This document shows positions 1-6,378 of a stretch of 31,985 nucleotides of DNA, in pieces. Position 1 is the first letter of the stretch. The number at the start of each line of letters is the position of its first letter. The notes under the pieces were generated by a model. The model was given only the letters and a program-made list of their open reading frames with translations, had not been told where the DNA came from and did no database searches. Source of the DNA: JBBRVP01 sp038246785. Lineage in GTDB: Bacteria > Actinomycetota > Actinomycetes > Jiangellales > Jiangellaceae. The stretch spans positions 1 to 31,985 of the forward strand of contig JBBRVP010000041.1 of the NCBI GenBank assembly GCA_038246785.1. The letters are read 5' to 3'. The translations under genes and the position numbers were made by a program.

Positions 1-133
1 CTGGTAATGGTCGCGGGAGGCCTTGGTCTCCAGGTTCCCCGCCCCCGCCGCCGGCACCCCGTTTGCTCACCCGCAGCGGCGTGTCCAGCGACACCTCGAA
101 CACCTGCGGGGCCGGCACCACGAAGGCCTCGAA
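1..133. repeat. 133-bp direct repeat, copy 1
   Basis: Positions 1-133 match 335-467 with one mismatch (A at 120, T at 454), a spacing of 334 bp. The repeat encodes the linker and edge strands of the repeat-domain protein on the minus strand; the mismatch changes Val to Glu. The 334-bp period is 333 (111 codons) plus the same extra base in each copy. Confidence 0.9.
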
Positions 134-334
134 GGTGTAGGTGCCGTAGGCCTCGCTGCCGGAGAACCACTGCAGCGAGTAGTCCCCGGCGGGCAGGTCG
201 AGCTGCGCGTCGCCCTGGTAACAGGCCCTCTCGACCAGCACCGTGCCGGTCGGGGCGACCAGCCGCCAGCGCATGTAGGTCGGGCAAGCCTGCGGGTCGA
301 TGTAGACCGCCTGCCCGCCGGCCGGCACGCTGAA

Positions 335-467
335 CTGGTAATGGTCGCGGGAGGCCTTGGTCTCCAGGTTCCCCGCCCCCGCCGCCGGCACCCCGTTTGC
401 TCACCCGCAGCGGCGTGTCCAGCGACACCTCGAACACCTGCGGGGCCGGCACCTCGAAGGCCTCGAA
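335..467. repeat. 133-bp direct repeat, copy 2
   Basis: Second copy of the direct repeat at 1-133, with one mismatch. Homology ends exactly where the P-type ATPase fragment begins at 467/468, so the repeat edge coincides with a junction between unrelated sequences. Confidence 0.9.
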
Positions 468-884
468 ACTGGCGCGTGGCGTACGCGTCGGTGCTCATCG
501 CCGGGGTCACGATCGGCGTCTTCTTCTTCGCCCTCGCCCAGGACCGCAGCCAGTCCGAGGCGCAGACGTGGGCCGTCACGATGCTCGCGCTGGGGCAGTC
601 GGCGTACCTGCTGAACTCGCGCTACCTGCGCGAGTCGAGCCTGCGGCGCGAGCTGCTCCACACCAACAAGGTCGTGTGGCTGTCGATCAGCGCGATGCTG
701 CTGCTGCAGGTGATGTTCGTGTACGTGCCGTTCATGAACGCGGGATTTAATCCTCGCCCATCGGTGTGGCCGGCTGGCTGGTGCCGCTCGGCTCTCCGTG
801 GTGATCTTCTTCCTCATCGAGGCCGGCAAGTCGGTGCTGCACCGCGGTCGTACGGAGGGGACGCGCGTCGGGGCGGCGGCCTAG
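468..884 (+). pseudogene. C-terminal fragment of a P-type cation-transporting ATPase, frameshifted
   Basis: The plus strand from about 468 encodes membrane helices typical of the Cation_ATPase_C domain: WRVAYASVLIAGVTIGVFFF, WAVTMLALGQSAYLLNSR, VVWLSISAMLLLQVMFVYVP and FMNA. After about 742 the frame shifts near GGGATTTAATCC, giving IGVAGWLVPLG in another frame (760-790). It shifts again near 790, giving LSVVIFFLIEAGKSVLHRG, which ends at a TAG at 882-884. Only the last four or so helices exist; the P-domain, DKTGT motif and N-terminus are absent. Upstream DNA belongs to an unrelated minus-strand gene, so this is a truncated remnant or a misjoined contig end. No start codon or ribosome-binding site belongs to it. 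Confidence 0.75.
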
Positions 885-908
885 TCGCTCAGGCCGCTCG
901 ACGCTGTC

Positions 909-923
909 GCGCCGCCGCGGCGC
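909..923. terminator. GC-rich hairpin behind the ATPase remnant
   Basis: GCGCCG (909-914) pairs with CGGCGC (918-923) around a 3-nt loop, 25 nt after the TAG of the ATPase fragment. There is no T-tract, so it is only terminator-like. The rest of 885-1032 shows no gene. Confidence 0.3.
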
Positions 924-1032
924 TCGTGAGGTCGGCATCCGGGCCTGGCGGCGGAGCGCATCGGTCCTGCCCCTGGCGCTCGGGGCCGGCACGCGGGACG
1001 ATCCCCGCGCCGCTCATCCGGAAGGACCTGCC

Positions 1033-1878
1033 ATGCGCCTGCGCCGACTGCTCACCGTCCTGCTGACCCTCGCCCTGGCGCTGACCGCCGCGCCGGCAGT
1101 CGCCGCCGAGGCGGACGGGCACGGACGGGCCCGCGGCGCACCCGTCTACCTGGCCCTGGGCGACTCGGTGGCCGCCGGCGTGGGAGCCCCGATCCCGCCG
1201 CTCGGCTACGTCGGGCGGTTGAGCTGGCTGCTGCGCCGCGACCTCGACTGCTCCCCGCGGGCCAACTGGTGGGCGCAGCGCGGCTGCCGGCAGCTGCGCC
1301 TGACCAACCTCGCCGTCAGCGGCGCCACCACCACGACGCTGATCCGCGACCAGCTCCCGGCGGCGGAGGCGCTGCTCGTCGCCCGCAACTCCGACCGCAA
1401 CCCGCGCAACGACGTCAAGGTGGTGACGCTGACGATCGGCGGCAACGACCTGTTCGGGCCGGTCGTGTCGGCCTGCATCCTCGAGCTGGCGCCCTGCGCG
1501 CCCACCGTGGCCGGGGTGTTCACCTCGTACGCCGCCAACCTCGCCCAGGTCCTCGCCCGCCTGCGGGCTGCCGGGGGTAGCGACGTCGTCATCGTCACGA
1601 CGGCCTACTACAACCCGTTGCCCGCCTGCTTCCTCGCGCCGTACGCCGGGCTCGGCGACGCCGTCCTCGAGGGCGGTACCGCACCGCGCCTCGGCACGCT
1701 GCCGTACGGCTTCAACGACGTGACCCGGCAGGTGTCGGCGCAGTACGGCGCCCTCGTGGCCGACGCGTTCGGCCGGTTGGGTGTCGACGACCTCGTCGGC
1801 GGCCTCGACTGCCTGCACCCCGACCGGTCGGGGCACCGGGCGCTGGCCCGCATCTTCGACGCGACGATCACCGGGTGA
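1033..1878 (+). CDS. Secreted SGNH/GDSL-family esterase/lipase
   Basis: 281 aa. Residues 1 to about 25 form a Sec signal peptide (Arg-rich start, long Leu/Ala core, ending near AVAAEA), so the enzyme is probably exported. The SGNH blocks are all present: GDS at 43-45 (nucleophile Ser45), Gly97 in AVSGATT, GGND at 136-139, and D259-x-x-H262 in DCLHPDRSGH completing the triad. Six cysteines (about 73, 85, 148, 155, 199, 260) could give three disulfides, as in secreted Streptomyces SGNH esterases. GGAAGGA at 1020-1026 lies 6 nt before the ATG and supports this start. The family hydrolyses ester bonds of lipids or acylated glycans; the substrate is not apparent. It stands alone and converges with the HTH gene. 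Confidence 0.9.
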   Translation: MRLRRLLTVLLTLALALTAAPAVAAEADGHGRARGAPVYLALGDSVAAGVGAPIPPLGYVGRLSWLLRRDLDCSPRANWWAQRGCRQLRLTNLAVSGATTTTLIRDQLPAAEALLVARNSDRNPRNDVKVVTLTIGGNDLFGPVVSACILELAPCAPTVAGVFTSYAANLAQVLARLRAAGGSDVVIVTTAYYNPLPACFLAPYAGLGDAVLEGGTAPRLGTLPYGFNDVTRQVSAQYGALVADAFGRLGVDDLVGGLDCLHPDRSGHRALARIFDATITG

Positions 1879-1897
1879 GCGGCGGGCACACCGCCGC
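1879..1897. terminator. Hairpin between convergent genes
   Basis: GCGGCGG (1879-1885) and CCGCCGC (1891-1897) form a perfect 7-bp stem with a 5-nt loop. The stem starts right after the TGA of the SGNH gene and lies before the stop of the convergent HTH gene. It is a plausible bidirectional terminator without a T-tract. Confidence 0.5.
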
Positions 1898-1906
1898 ACC
1901 GGTCAG

Positions 1907-2395
1907 TCAACGACGCCGCTGCTCGATGTTGGCCTCGCTCGTCGTGACTGCGGGCTCGCGCCCGCCACGCTCCACGAGGCGTCGCATGCGCAGCAGCAGG
2001 GCGGCCGAGGGTGTCACGCGCCCGTTGCGGTAGGTCGACAGCCGGGTGCGGGACGTCCCGATCCGCGAGGCGAACTCGGACGGGCTCAGCCCCGACTGGT
2101 CGACGAGCCGGCGCACCTCGGCGGCCACCGCGGCTCGTTCCTCCGCCGCCGCGTGCTCTTGGGCCGACGCCAACGCCCGGGTGAGCAGGGGGCCGACGCC
2201 CCACGGCTGGGCGTAGGACAGGTAGAGCTCGACCTCGCGCGCCACCGGACCCCAGGGCTCGGCCCGCAGCTCACGGGTGACGCGAGCCCAGTCGCCGATC
2301 GTGCCCCGCTCGATCGCCGCGACGAGCGCCTCGTATGGCCACGCACGGACGTCCGCGCCGGGCGGCACCTCGACGTTGCGGAACGAGACGGCCAC
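1907..2395 (-). CDS. XRE-type HTH protein, putative antitoxin partner of the AbiEii-like protein
   Basis: 162 aa from a GTG start. Residues 1 to about 90 form an uncharacterised helical region (PYEALVAAIERGTIGDW..., WGPVAREVELYLSYAQPWGV). About 92-140 is a lambda-repressor-like HTH (LVDQSGLSPSEFASRIGTSRTRLSTYRNGRVTPSAALL) with the usual SPSEFA helix 2 and TSRTRLSTY recognition helix. The GTG lies one base after the TGA of the upstream nucleotidyltransferase gene, so translation is probably coupled. A toxin-first order with a C-terminal DNA-binding domain recalls MqsRA/HigBA-type loci. I infer that it binds the inverted repeat at 3098-3115 and neutralises its partner; neither is shown by sequence. 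It could also be a plain autoregulator. Confidence 0.75.
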   Translation of the reverse strand: MAVSFRNVEVPPGADVRAWPYEALVAAIERGTIGDWARVTRELRAEPWGPVAREVELYLSYAQPWGVGPLLTRALASAQEHAAAEERAAVAAEVRRLVDQSGLSPSEFASRIGTSRTRLSTYRNGRVTPSAALLLRMRRLVERGGREPAVTTSEANIEQRRR

Positions 2396-2396
2396 C

Positions 2397-3089
2397 TCAG
2401 CGCTCCTCCACGACGCGCAGCAGCCCGTCGGCCAGGGCCTGGCAGGCGGTGACCACGTCCGGCCACCGGTGCCACCGCGGGTCCAGCCCGCGGTAGGCGG
2501 GCAGCTGCCGCGTGACGATGCTGTCGCGCGGGTTGGGCTCGGACAGCCGTTGCACGAGCGCGGTCAGGACCGAGTCGCCCGGCCCGGAGCGGTCGACGTA
2601 GTAGCCGTCGATACCCGCCAGCGCGGACACGGCCTGCTCAGGCCCGCACCGGTCGGCCAGCGCCACCACGTCCAGGTAGTCGCGCACCTGGTTGCGCTGC
2701 ACGACGAGGTACGCCTTGACCCGCAGCGTCTCGGCGAGGGTGGGGACGACCACCTCGTGCGCGTCGTCGACACGCACCCTCTCCACCTCGAGCGGGCGGG
2801 TACGGCGCAGCTGGCGCAGCCCAGCCTCGATGCCGCCCAGCCGGCCCAGGATCGTCAACGGCGGCGAGCTGGCCCGGACGCTGGTCACCCAGCCCTGCGT
2901 GGCCTCGACGGCCTCGAGCACCTCCAGGTACCGAGCGCTCAGGTCCGCCAGCACGTGGTCGTGATCGAAGGAGTCGCGGTGCCCGGCCCACAGCGCCGCC
3001 GCGGCGCCGCCGACGAGCACCGCGTCCGGGACCACGCGCTGCAGCTCGGCGGCGGATCGCAGGACCGCGGCCAGGCTGGGATCGGTCAT
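2397..3089 (-). CDS. AbiEii/AbiGii-like nucleotidyltransferase (putative toxin)
   Basis: 230 aa from the ATG at 3089. A longer in-frame TTG reading adds MYRYRYTGP but only translates the inverted repeat, so it is rejected. Family marks: VLVGGAAAALWAGHRDSFDHDHVL (about 24-47) has the GG motif followed by D42-x-D44, the metal-binding pair of nucleotidyltransferases, in the GHR-S-D-D context typical of AbiEii. Lys125 and RDYLD (136-140) match the K...RDxxD region of that family. Known AbiEii proteins are bacteriostatic toxins that add nucleotides to RNA, for example tRNA ends in MenT relatives. The activity of this protein is unknown. It is first in a two-gene unit with the HTH gene and sits 54 bp downstream of tsaD, with its own probable control region. 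Confidence 0.75.
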   Translation of the reverse strand: MTDPSLAAVLRSAAELQRVVPDAVLVGGAAAALWAGHRDSFDHDHVLADLSARYLEVLEAVEATQGWVTSVRASSPPLTILGRLGGIEAGLRQLRRTRPLEVERVRVDDAHEVVVPTLAETLRVKAYLVVQRNQVRDYLDVVALADRCGPEQAVSALAGIDGYYVDRSGPGDSVLTALVQRLSEPNPRDSIVTRQLPAYRGLDPRWHRWPDVVTACQALADGLLRVVEER

Positions 3090-3097
3090 CGGCCCAG

Positions 3098-3115
3098 TGT
3101 ATCGATACCGATACA
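3098..3115 (-). promoter_or_regulatory. Perfect inverted repeat, putative operator/promoter of the nucleotidyltransferase-HTH pair
   Basis: TGTATCG (3098-3104) and CGATACA (3109-3115) are perfect 7-bp arms around ATAC, ending 8 bp before the nucleotidyltransferase ATG. It is one of the few AT-richer patches in this GC-rich window. On the minus strand TACACT (3101-3096) is a possible -10 that would place the transcript start at about the ATG, giving a leaderless mRNA. No convincing -35 is seen. The natural binder would be the XRE protein of the same operon (inference). Confidence 0.55.
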
Positions 3116-3143
3116 ATTTCCTGGGAGCGCCGGCGAGCCGAGG

Positions 3144-4190
3144 TCAGGCGAGGACGGTCGTGACCGGCATGGCGGAGTCGGCCGGCAGGTCCAGCGCGGA
3201 CGGCGAGGCGCCGCGGGCAACCAGCTCGGCGCCGAGCGCGGCCACCATCGCGCCGTTGTCGGTGCACAGGCCGGGCCGCGGCACGCGCAACCGTAGGCCG
3301 GCGGCGGCGCAGCGCTCCTGCGCCAGCGCGCGCAGGCGGGAGTTGGCGGCCACCCCACCGCCGACGAGCAGCGTGTCGACGCCCTGCTCGCGGCAGGCCA
3401 GCACCGCCTTGCGGGTGAGCACGTCGACCACCGCCTCCTGGAACGACGCGGCCACGTCGGCGACGGGGACCGGCTCCCCGGCCCGCTCGCAGGCCTCGAC
3501 CCAGCGCGCCACGGCGGTCTTCAGGCCGGAGAACGAGAAGTCGTAGCGGTGCCGCTGCAGGTCGCGCGGCCCGGTCAGCCCGCGGGGGAAGTCGATCGCT
3601 GCCGAGTCGCCGTCGCCCGCCGCCCGGTCGATGTGCGGACCGCCCGGGAACGGCAGGCCGAGCAGCCGGGCCACCTTGTCGAAGGCCTCGCCGGCGGCGT
3701 CGTCGATGGTGTGGCCCAGCGGCCGTACGTCGCGCGTGACGTCGGCGACGAGGAGCAGGCTCGAGTGCCCGCCCGAGACGAGCAGGGCGATGCCCGGCTC
3801 CGGCAGCGGCCCGTGCTCGAGGGTGTCGACGGCCACGTGCGCCGCGAGGTGGTTCACGCCGTAGAGCGGCACGCCCAGCCCGACAGCCAGCGCCTTTGCC
3901 GCCGCGACGCCGACCAGCAACGCGCCAACGAGCCCGGGGCCGCTCGTCACGGCGACCGCGTCGACCTCGGCGAGGCGTACGCCGGCCTGCCGGCACGCGC
4001 GTTCCACGGTCGGCACCATGGCCTCGACGTGGGCCCGGCTGGCCACCTCCGGCACGACCCCGCCGAAGCGCGCGTGCTCGTCGACGCTGGAGGCCACCGC
4101 ATCGACCAGGAGCTCGTGGCCGCGGACGAGGCCCACGCCCGTCTCGTCGCAAGAGGTCTCGATGCCGAGCACGAGGGGGGCCTGGCTCAC
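3144..4190 (-). CDS. tsaD: tRNA N6-threonylcarbamoyladenosine transferase TsaD
   Basis: 348 aa, full length for TsaD/Kae1/YgjD. With TsaB and TsaE it moves the threonylcarbamoyl group from TC-AMP to A37 of ANN-decoding tRNAs in the cytoplasm. Seen: N-terminal ASKHA signature LGIETSCDETGVGL (about 8-21), metal-ligand histidines H114 and H118 in VNHLAAH, nucleotide-binding VSGGHSSL (about 138-145), VGGGVAAN, and the C-terminal TDNGAMVAALG holding the third metal ligand Asp. The GTG start overlaps the rimI stop by 4 nt (GTGA). It is the last gene of the alr-to-tsaD run. The TC-AMP synthase TsaC/Sua5 is not in the window. Confidence 0.96.
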   Translation of the reverse strand: MSQAPLVLGIETSCDETGVGLVRGHELLVDAVASSVDEHARFGGVVPEVASRAHVEAMVPTVERACRQAGVRLAEVDAVAVTSGPGLVGALLVGVAAAKALAVGLGVPLYGVNHLAAHVAVDTLEHGPLPEPGIALLVSGGHSSLLLVADVTRDVRPLGHTIDDAAGEAFDKVARLLGLPFPGGPHIDRAAGDGDSAAIDFPRGLTGPRDLQRHRYDFSFSGLKTAVARWVEACERAGEPVPVADVAASFQEAVVDVLTRKAVLACREQGVDTLLVGGGVAANSRLRALAQERCAAAGLRLRVPRPGLCTDNGAMVAALGAELVARGASPSALDLPADSAMPVTTVLA

Positions 4191-4672
4191 CCTGGCATCC
4201 TCCCAGCCGCAACGCGGCGCGCGCGGCGGCGCATGACGAGCGCGTCAACGCGCCCGCCGCGGTAGTAGCCGCGGCGTACGCCGATCCGCTCGAAGCCCTC
4301 GGAGGCGTACAGCGACTGCGCTGCCGGGTCGTCGGCGCGGACCTCGAGGAGGACCTCGCGGTAGCCGCGCACCCCCGCCTCGTCGAGCAGCGCCCGCAGC
4401 AGACGCCGGCCCAGCCCCCGGCGCCGGGCCGGCGGCGCCACCGCCAGCGTCTGCACCTCGGCGGCGTCCGGGCCGGCGAGCAGCCCGGCGTAGCCGATCA
4501 CCGTCTCCGCGTCGACGCCGACCAGGTAGTGCCGCGACACCGGTACGCCGGCCAGCTCGGACCACAGCTGCTCGGCGCTCCACGGGTCGTCCGGGAACAC
4601 CTGTGCCTCCAGCGCGGCGACCTGGGCCACGTCCCACCAGCGCATCCGGCGCAACGGTGCCTCGCCGGTCAC
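4187..4672 (-). CDS. rimI: RimI-like GNAT N-acetyltransferase
   Basis: 161 aa from a GTG (4672) overlapping the tsaB stop by 4 nt. The protein starts VTGEAPLRRMRWWDVAQVAALE, and its WDV...LEAQVFPDDPWS stretch is the usual RimI N-terminus. LAVAPPARRRGLGRRLLRALL carries the acetyl-CoA pyrophosphate-binding (R/Q)xxGxG/A motif, and AQSLYASEGFERIGVRRGYY is the typical C-terminal strand-helix of RimI. The classical role is N-alpha-acetylation of ribosomal protein bS18; in actinobacteria the substrate range may be wider. Its place between tsaB and tsaD is a conserved actinobacterial arrangement. A longer in-frame reading upstream overlaps tsaB and is rejected. Confidence 0.92.
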   Translation of the reverse strand: MTGEAPLRRMRWWDVAQVAALEAQVFPDDPWSAEQLWSELAGVPVSRHYLVGVDAETVIGYAGLLAGPDAAEVQTLAVAPPARRRGLGRRLLRALLDEAGVRGYREVLLEVRADDPAAQSLYASEGFERIGVRRGYYRGGRVDALVMRRRARRVAAGRMPG

Positions 4673-5301
4673 GGCAGCACCCGCTTGCGCGTCGCAGGCG
4701 CCGCGGTGTCCGGGCGGCGCAGGTAGAGCGGCCGCGGCACGAGCAGCGCGACCGAGCCGTCGACGACGGCCTGGGCCAGCACGGCGGCGGACGGGTGCTC
4801 CGGACCGGTGGCGTGCGGAAACGCCTCGGGGTACGTCAGCGCGCCGGCACCCACGGCGGGCCGGGTCGTGGCCACGGTCGCCGGGGGATCGACACCCGGC
4901 CCACCCACCCGGCGCTCCGGAGGGTCGTACGCCGCCCAGTACACCTCGCGCCGGCGCGCGTCCGTGGCGACGACGAAGGGCTCGTCCAGGCCGGCGGCCA
5001 CGGCGAGCACGTCCAGCGAGCACACGCCACGCACCGGTACGCCGAGCGTGCTGGCCAGCACCGTCGCGGTAACCACCCCGACCCGCAGCCCGGTGAACGG
5101 TCCCGGCCCCACCCCCACGGCGACGGCGGTGAGGTCCCGGCGGTCGGCGCCGGCCTCGGCCAGCACCGACGCGACGTGCGGCGCGAGCAGCTCGCCGTGG
5201 CGGCGAGGGTCGACGGTGGTGGCCTCGGCCAGCACCCGCGACCCGTCGTGGAGCGCGACGGTGACCGCCGGCGTGGCGGTGTCGAGGGCCAGCAGCAGCA
5301 C
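4669..5301 (-). CDS. tsaB: t6A biosynthesis dimerisation protein TsaB
   Basis: 210 aa from a GTG. It is an ASKHA-fold paralogue of TsaD that lacks the TsaD metal site and acts as its scaffold in the TsaBDE complex. Seen: LLALDTATPAVTVAL at the N-terminus, HGELLAPHVASVL (about 37-49), GVGPGPFTGLRVGVVTA (the conserved GPGSFTGLR-type motif) and a family-typical middle DARRREVYWAAYD. The C-terminal part (after about 130) is the more variable region. The stop overlaps the rimI GTG. A 37-nt gap separates it from tsaE upstream, the only real gap in this gene run. Confidence 0.95.
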   Translation of the reverse strand: MLLLALDTATPAVTVALHDGSRVLAEATTVDPRRHGELLAPHVASVLAEAGADRRDLTAVAVGVGPGPFTGLRVGVVTATVLASTLGVPVRGVCSLDVLAVAAGLDEPFVVATDARRREVYWAAYDPPERRVGGPGVDPPATVATTRPAVGAGALTYPEAFPHATGPEHPSAAVLAQAVVDGSVALLVPRPLYLRRPDTAAPATRKRVLP

Positions 5302-5338
5302 GCGCGCGAGCGTAGGCCGCCGGGCTCCGCCGCACCGC

Positions 5339-5806
5339 TCAACCAGTCAGGACGGCGTCGAGGTCCACGCCGCTCCAGCGCTCACCCACACCCGAGACCT
5401 CGACGGTGCGCCGGTCGTCGTCGTGCCGCTGGATCACCACCTCGAGCCGGTCCCGGGCCAGCCCCTCCGCGAGCCCCTCCCCCCACTCGACGAGGGTGAC
5501 CGCCTCGTCGAGGGTGGCTTCGAGATCGAGGTCCTCCAGCTCGGCCCAACCGCCGAGCCGGTAGAGGTCGACGTGCACGACACCGGGCCCACCGCCGACG
5601 GACGGATGGGAGCGGGCGATGACGAACGTCGGCGAGGTCAGCGTCCCGCGCACCTCCAGGCCCTCCGCGACTCCCTGGGCGAACGTCGTCTTGCCCGCCC
5701 CGAGCGGGCCGCTGAGCAGCACGACGTCGCCGGCCCGCAGCACGCGGGCGAGGGCGGCTCCGAGGGCCCGCGTGTCGTCGGCGGTGGGCGCCTCCCGTGT
5801 CGTCAC
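5339..5806 (-). CDS. tsaE: t6A biosynthesis ATPase TsaE
   Basis: 155 aa from the GTG at 5806, which overlaps the stop of the uracil-DNA glycosylase gene (GTGA). Seen: LSGPLGAGKTTFAQGVAEGL, the Walker A loop of the YjeE/TsaE family; SPTFVIARSH, the switch-like region after it; HVDLYRL (Walker B-like) and EWGEGL, both diagnostic of TsaE. It is the ATPase that resets the TsaBD complex during t6A synthesis. A longer in-frame reading reaching 6121 overlaps the glycosylase gene in another frame and has no family support. Confidence 0.95.
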   Translation of the reverse strand: MTTREAPTADDTRALGAALARVLRAGDVVLLSGPLGAGKTTFAQGVAEGLEVRGTLTSPTFVIARSHPSVGGGPGVVHVDLYRLGGWAELEDLDLEATLDEAVTLVEWGEGLAEGLARDRLEVVIQRHDDDRRTVEVSGVGERWSGVDLDAVLTG

Positions 5807-6378
5807 GCCGTGCCGCTGGCGTCGAGCAGGACGGCCACCGACCGCAGGTCGCTGCGCAGGGCGGCCAGCGGCGCCCCCCGCGGCCCGAAGCGGATCGCCG
5901 CCGAGGGGTGGTAGGTCGCGACGAGCGGCCGCCCGTGCCAGTCGTGGACCACGCCGCGGGAGGCCCCGATCCGGGCGTGCGCGCCGAGGAACCACTGCAG
6001 GGCCGTGCCGCCCAGGCTCACCAGCACGGCGGGGTCGGCGGCCGCGACCTGCGCCGTCAGCCAGCCGCGGCAGGCCTCGACCTCGGCGCGGCGCGGGGTC
6101 CGGTTGCGGGGCGGCCGGCACTTCACCACGTTGGCGACGGCCAGCTCGCCACGCTGGAGCCCCGCGTCGGCGAGCAGCTCGTCGAGCAGCCGTCCGGAGC
6201 GGCCGACGAACGGCACCCCCGCGACGTCCTCCTCGGCACCGGGTGCCTCGCCGACCAGCAGGACCCGCGCGCCGGGCGGCCGGACGCCGGGAACGACCTG
6301 GGTACGGGTCACAGCGAGCTCCGCGCAGCGGGTGCAGCCGCGCACCGCGGCGGCCAGCTCGTCCCAGCCCGGGCTCAC
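5803..6378 (-). CDS. Uracil-DNA glycosylase, 4Fe-4S (family 4/5-like)
   Basis: 191 aa from the GTG at 6378, overlapping the stop of the alpha/beta hydrolase gene. It removes uracil from DNA, starting base-excision repair. Seen: four cysteines placed as in the iron-sulfur UDGs (C15 and C18 in CTRC, C87 in KCRPPRNRTP, C103 in EACRGWL); active-site motif A GEAPGAEED (43-51) followed by PFVGRSG; and motif B YHPSA (156-160). GEAPG and the Cys pattern suggest family 4 (UdgA type) rather than family 1. The gene sits between a hydrolase and tsaE with 4-nt overlaps on both sides, so it is probably co-translated with them. An upstream in-frame extension rich in Arg/Gly is antisense-like and rejected. 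Confidence 0.9.
   Translation of the reverse strand: MSPGWDELAAAVRGCTRCAELAVTRTQVVPGVRPPGARVLLVGEAPGAEEDVAGVPFVGRSGRLLDELLADAGLQRGELAVANVVKCRPPRNRTPRRAEVEACRGWLTAQVAAADPAVLVSLGGTALQWFLGAHARIGASRGVVHDWHGRPLVATYHPSAAIRFGPRGAPLAALRSDLRSVAVLLDASGTA

Larger units (their letters stand above)
1..467 (-). pseudogene. Fragment of a tandem-repeat surface-type protein (frameshifted, truncated at both ends)
   Basis: Read on the minus strand, 467 down to 1 encodes a beta-rich repeat domain with no in-frame stops apart from one frame slip per repeat. Visible segments, in order, are FEVSLDTPLRV, NLETKASRDHYQFSV, AGGQAVYIDPQACPTYMRWR, LDLPAGDYSLQWFSG and YGTYTFEAFVVPAP, then the same linker again. The pattern resembles pre-peptidase/Ig-like repeats of large secreted actinobacterial proteins; that family link is from memory. 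At the linker an extra A (plus-strand TTT near 61-64 and 395-398) breaks the frame. Removing it gives VSNGVPAAGAGNLET and a clean 111-residue period. The fragment runs off the window at 1 and stops abruptly at 467, where unrelated ATPase sequence begins. It may be a decayed gene or an assembly artefact. Confidence 0.55.

Noticed and set aside
1903..1909. TCAGTCA near the HTH stop, resembling one arm of the 48-bp element (similarly CCAGTCAGG at 5343)
   Set aside because: No partner arm 48 bp away on either side and no inner similarity; chance matches to a short motif.
2638..4248. Long minus-strand frame with Arg/Gly-rich translation over tsaD and the nucleotidyltransferase
   Set aside because: Out-of-frame shadow of tsaD, which is intact with all motifs.
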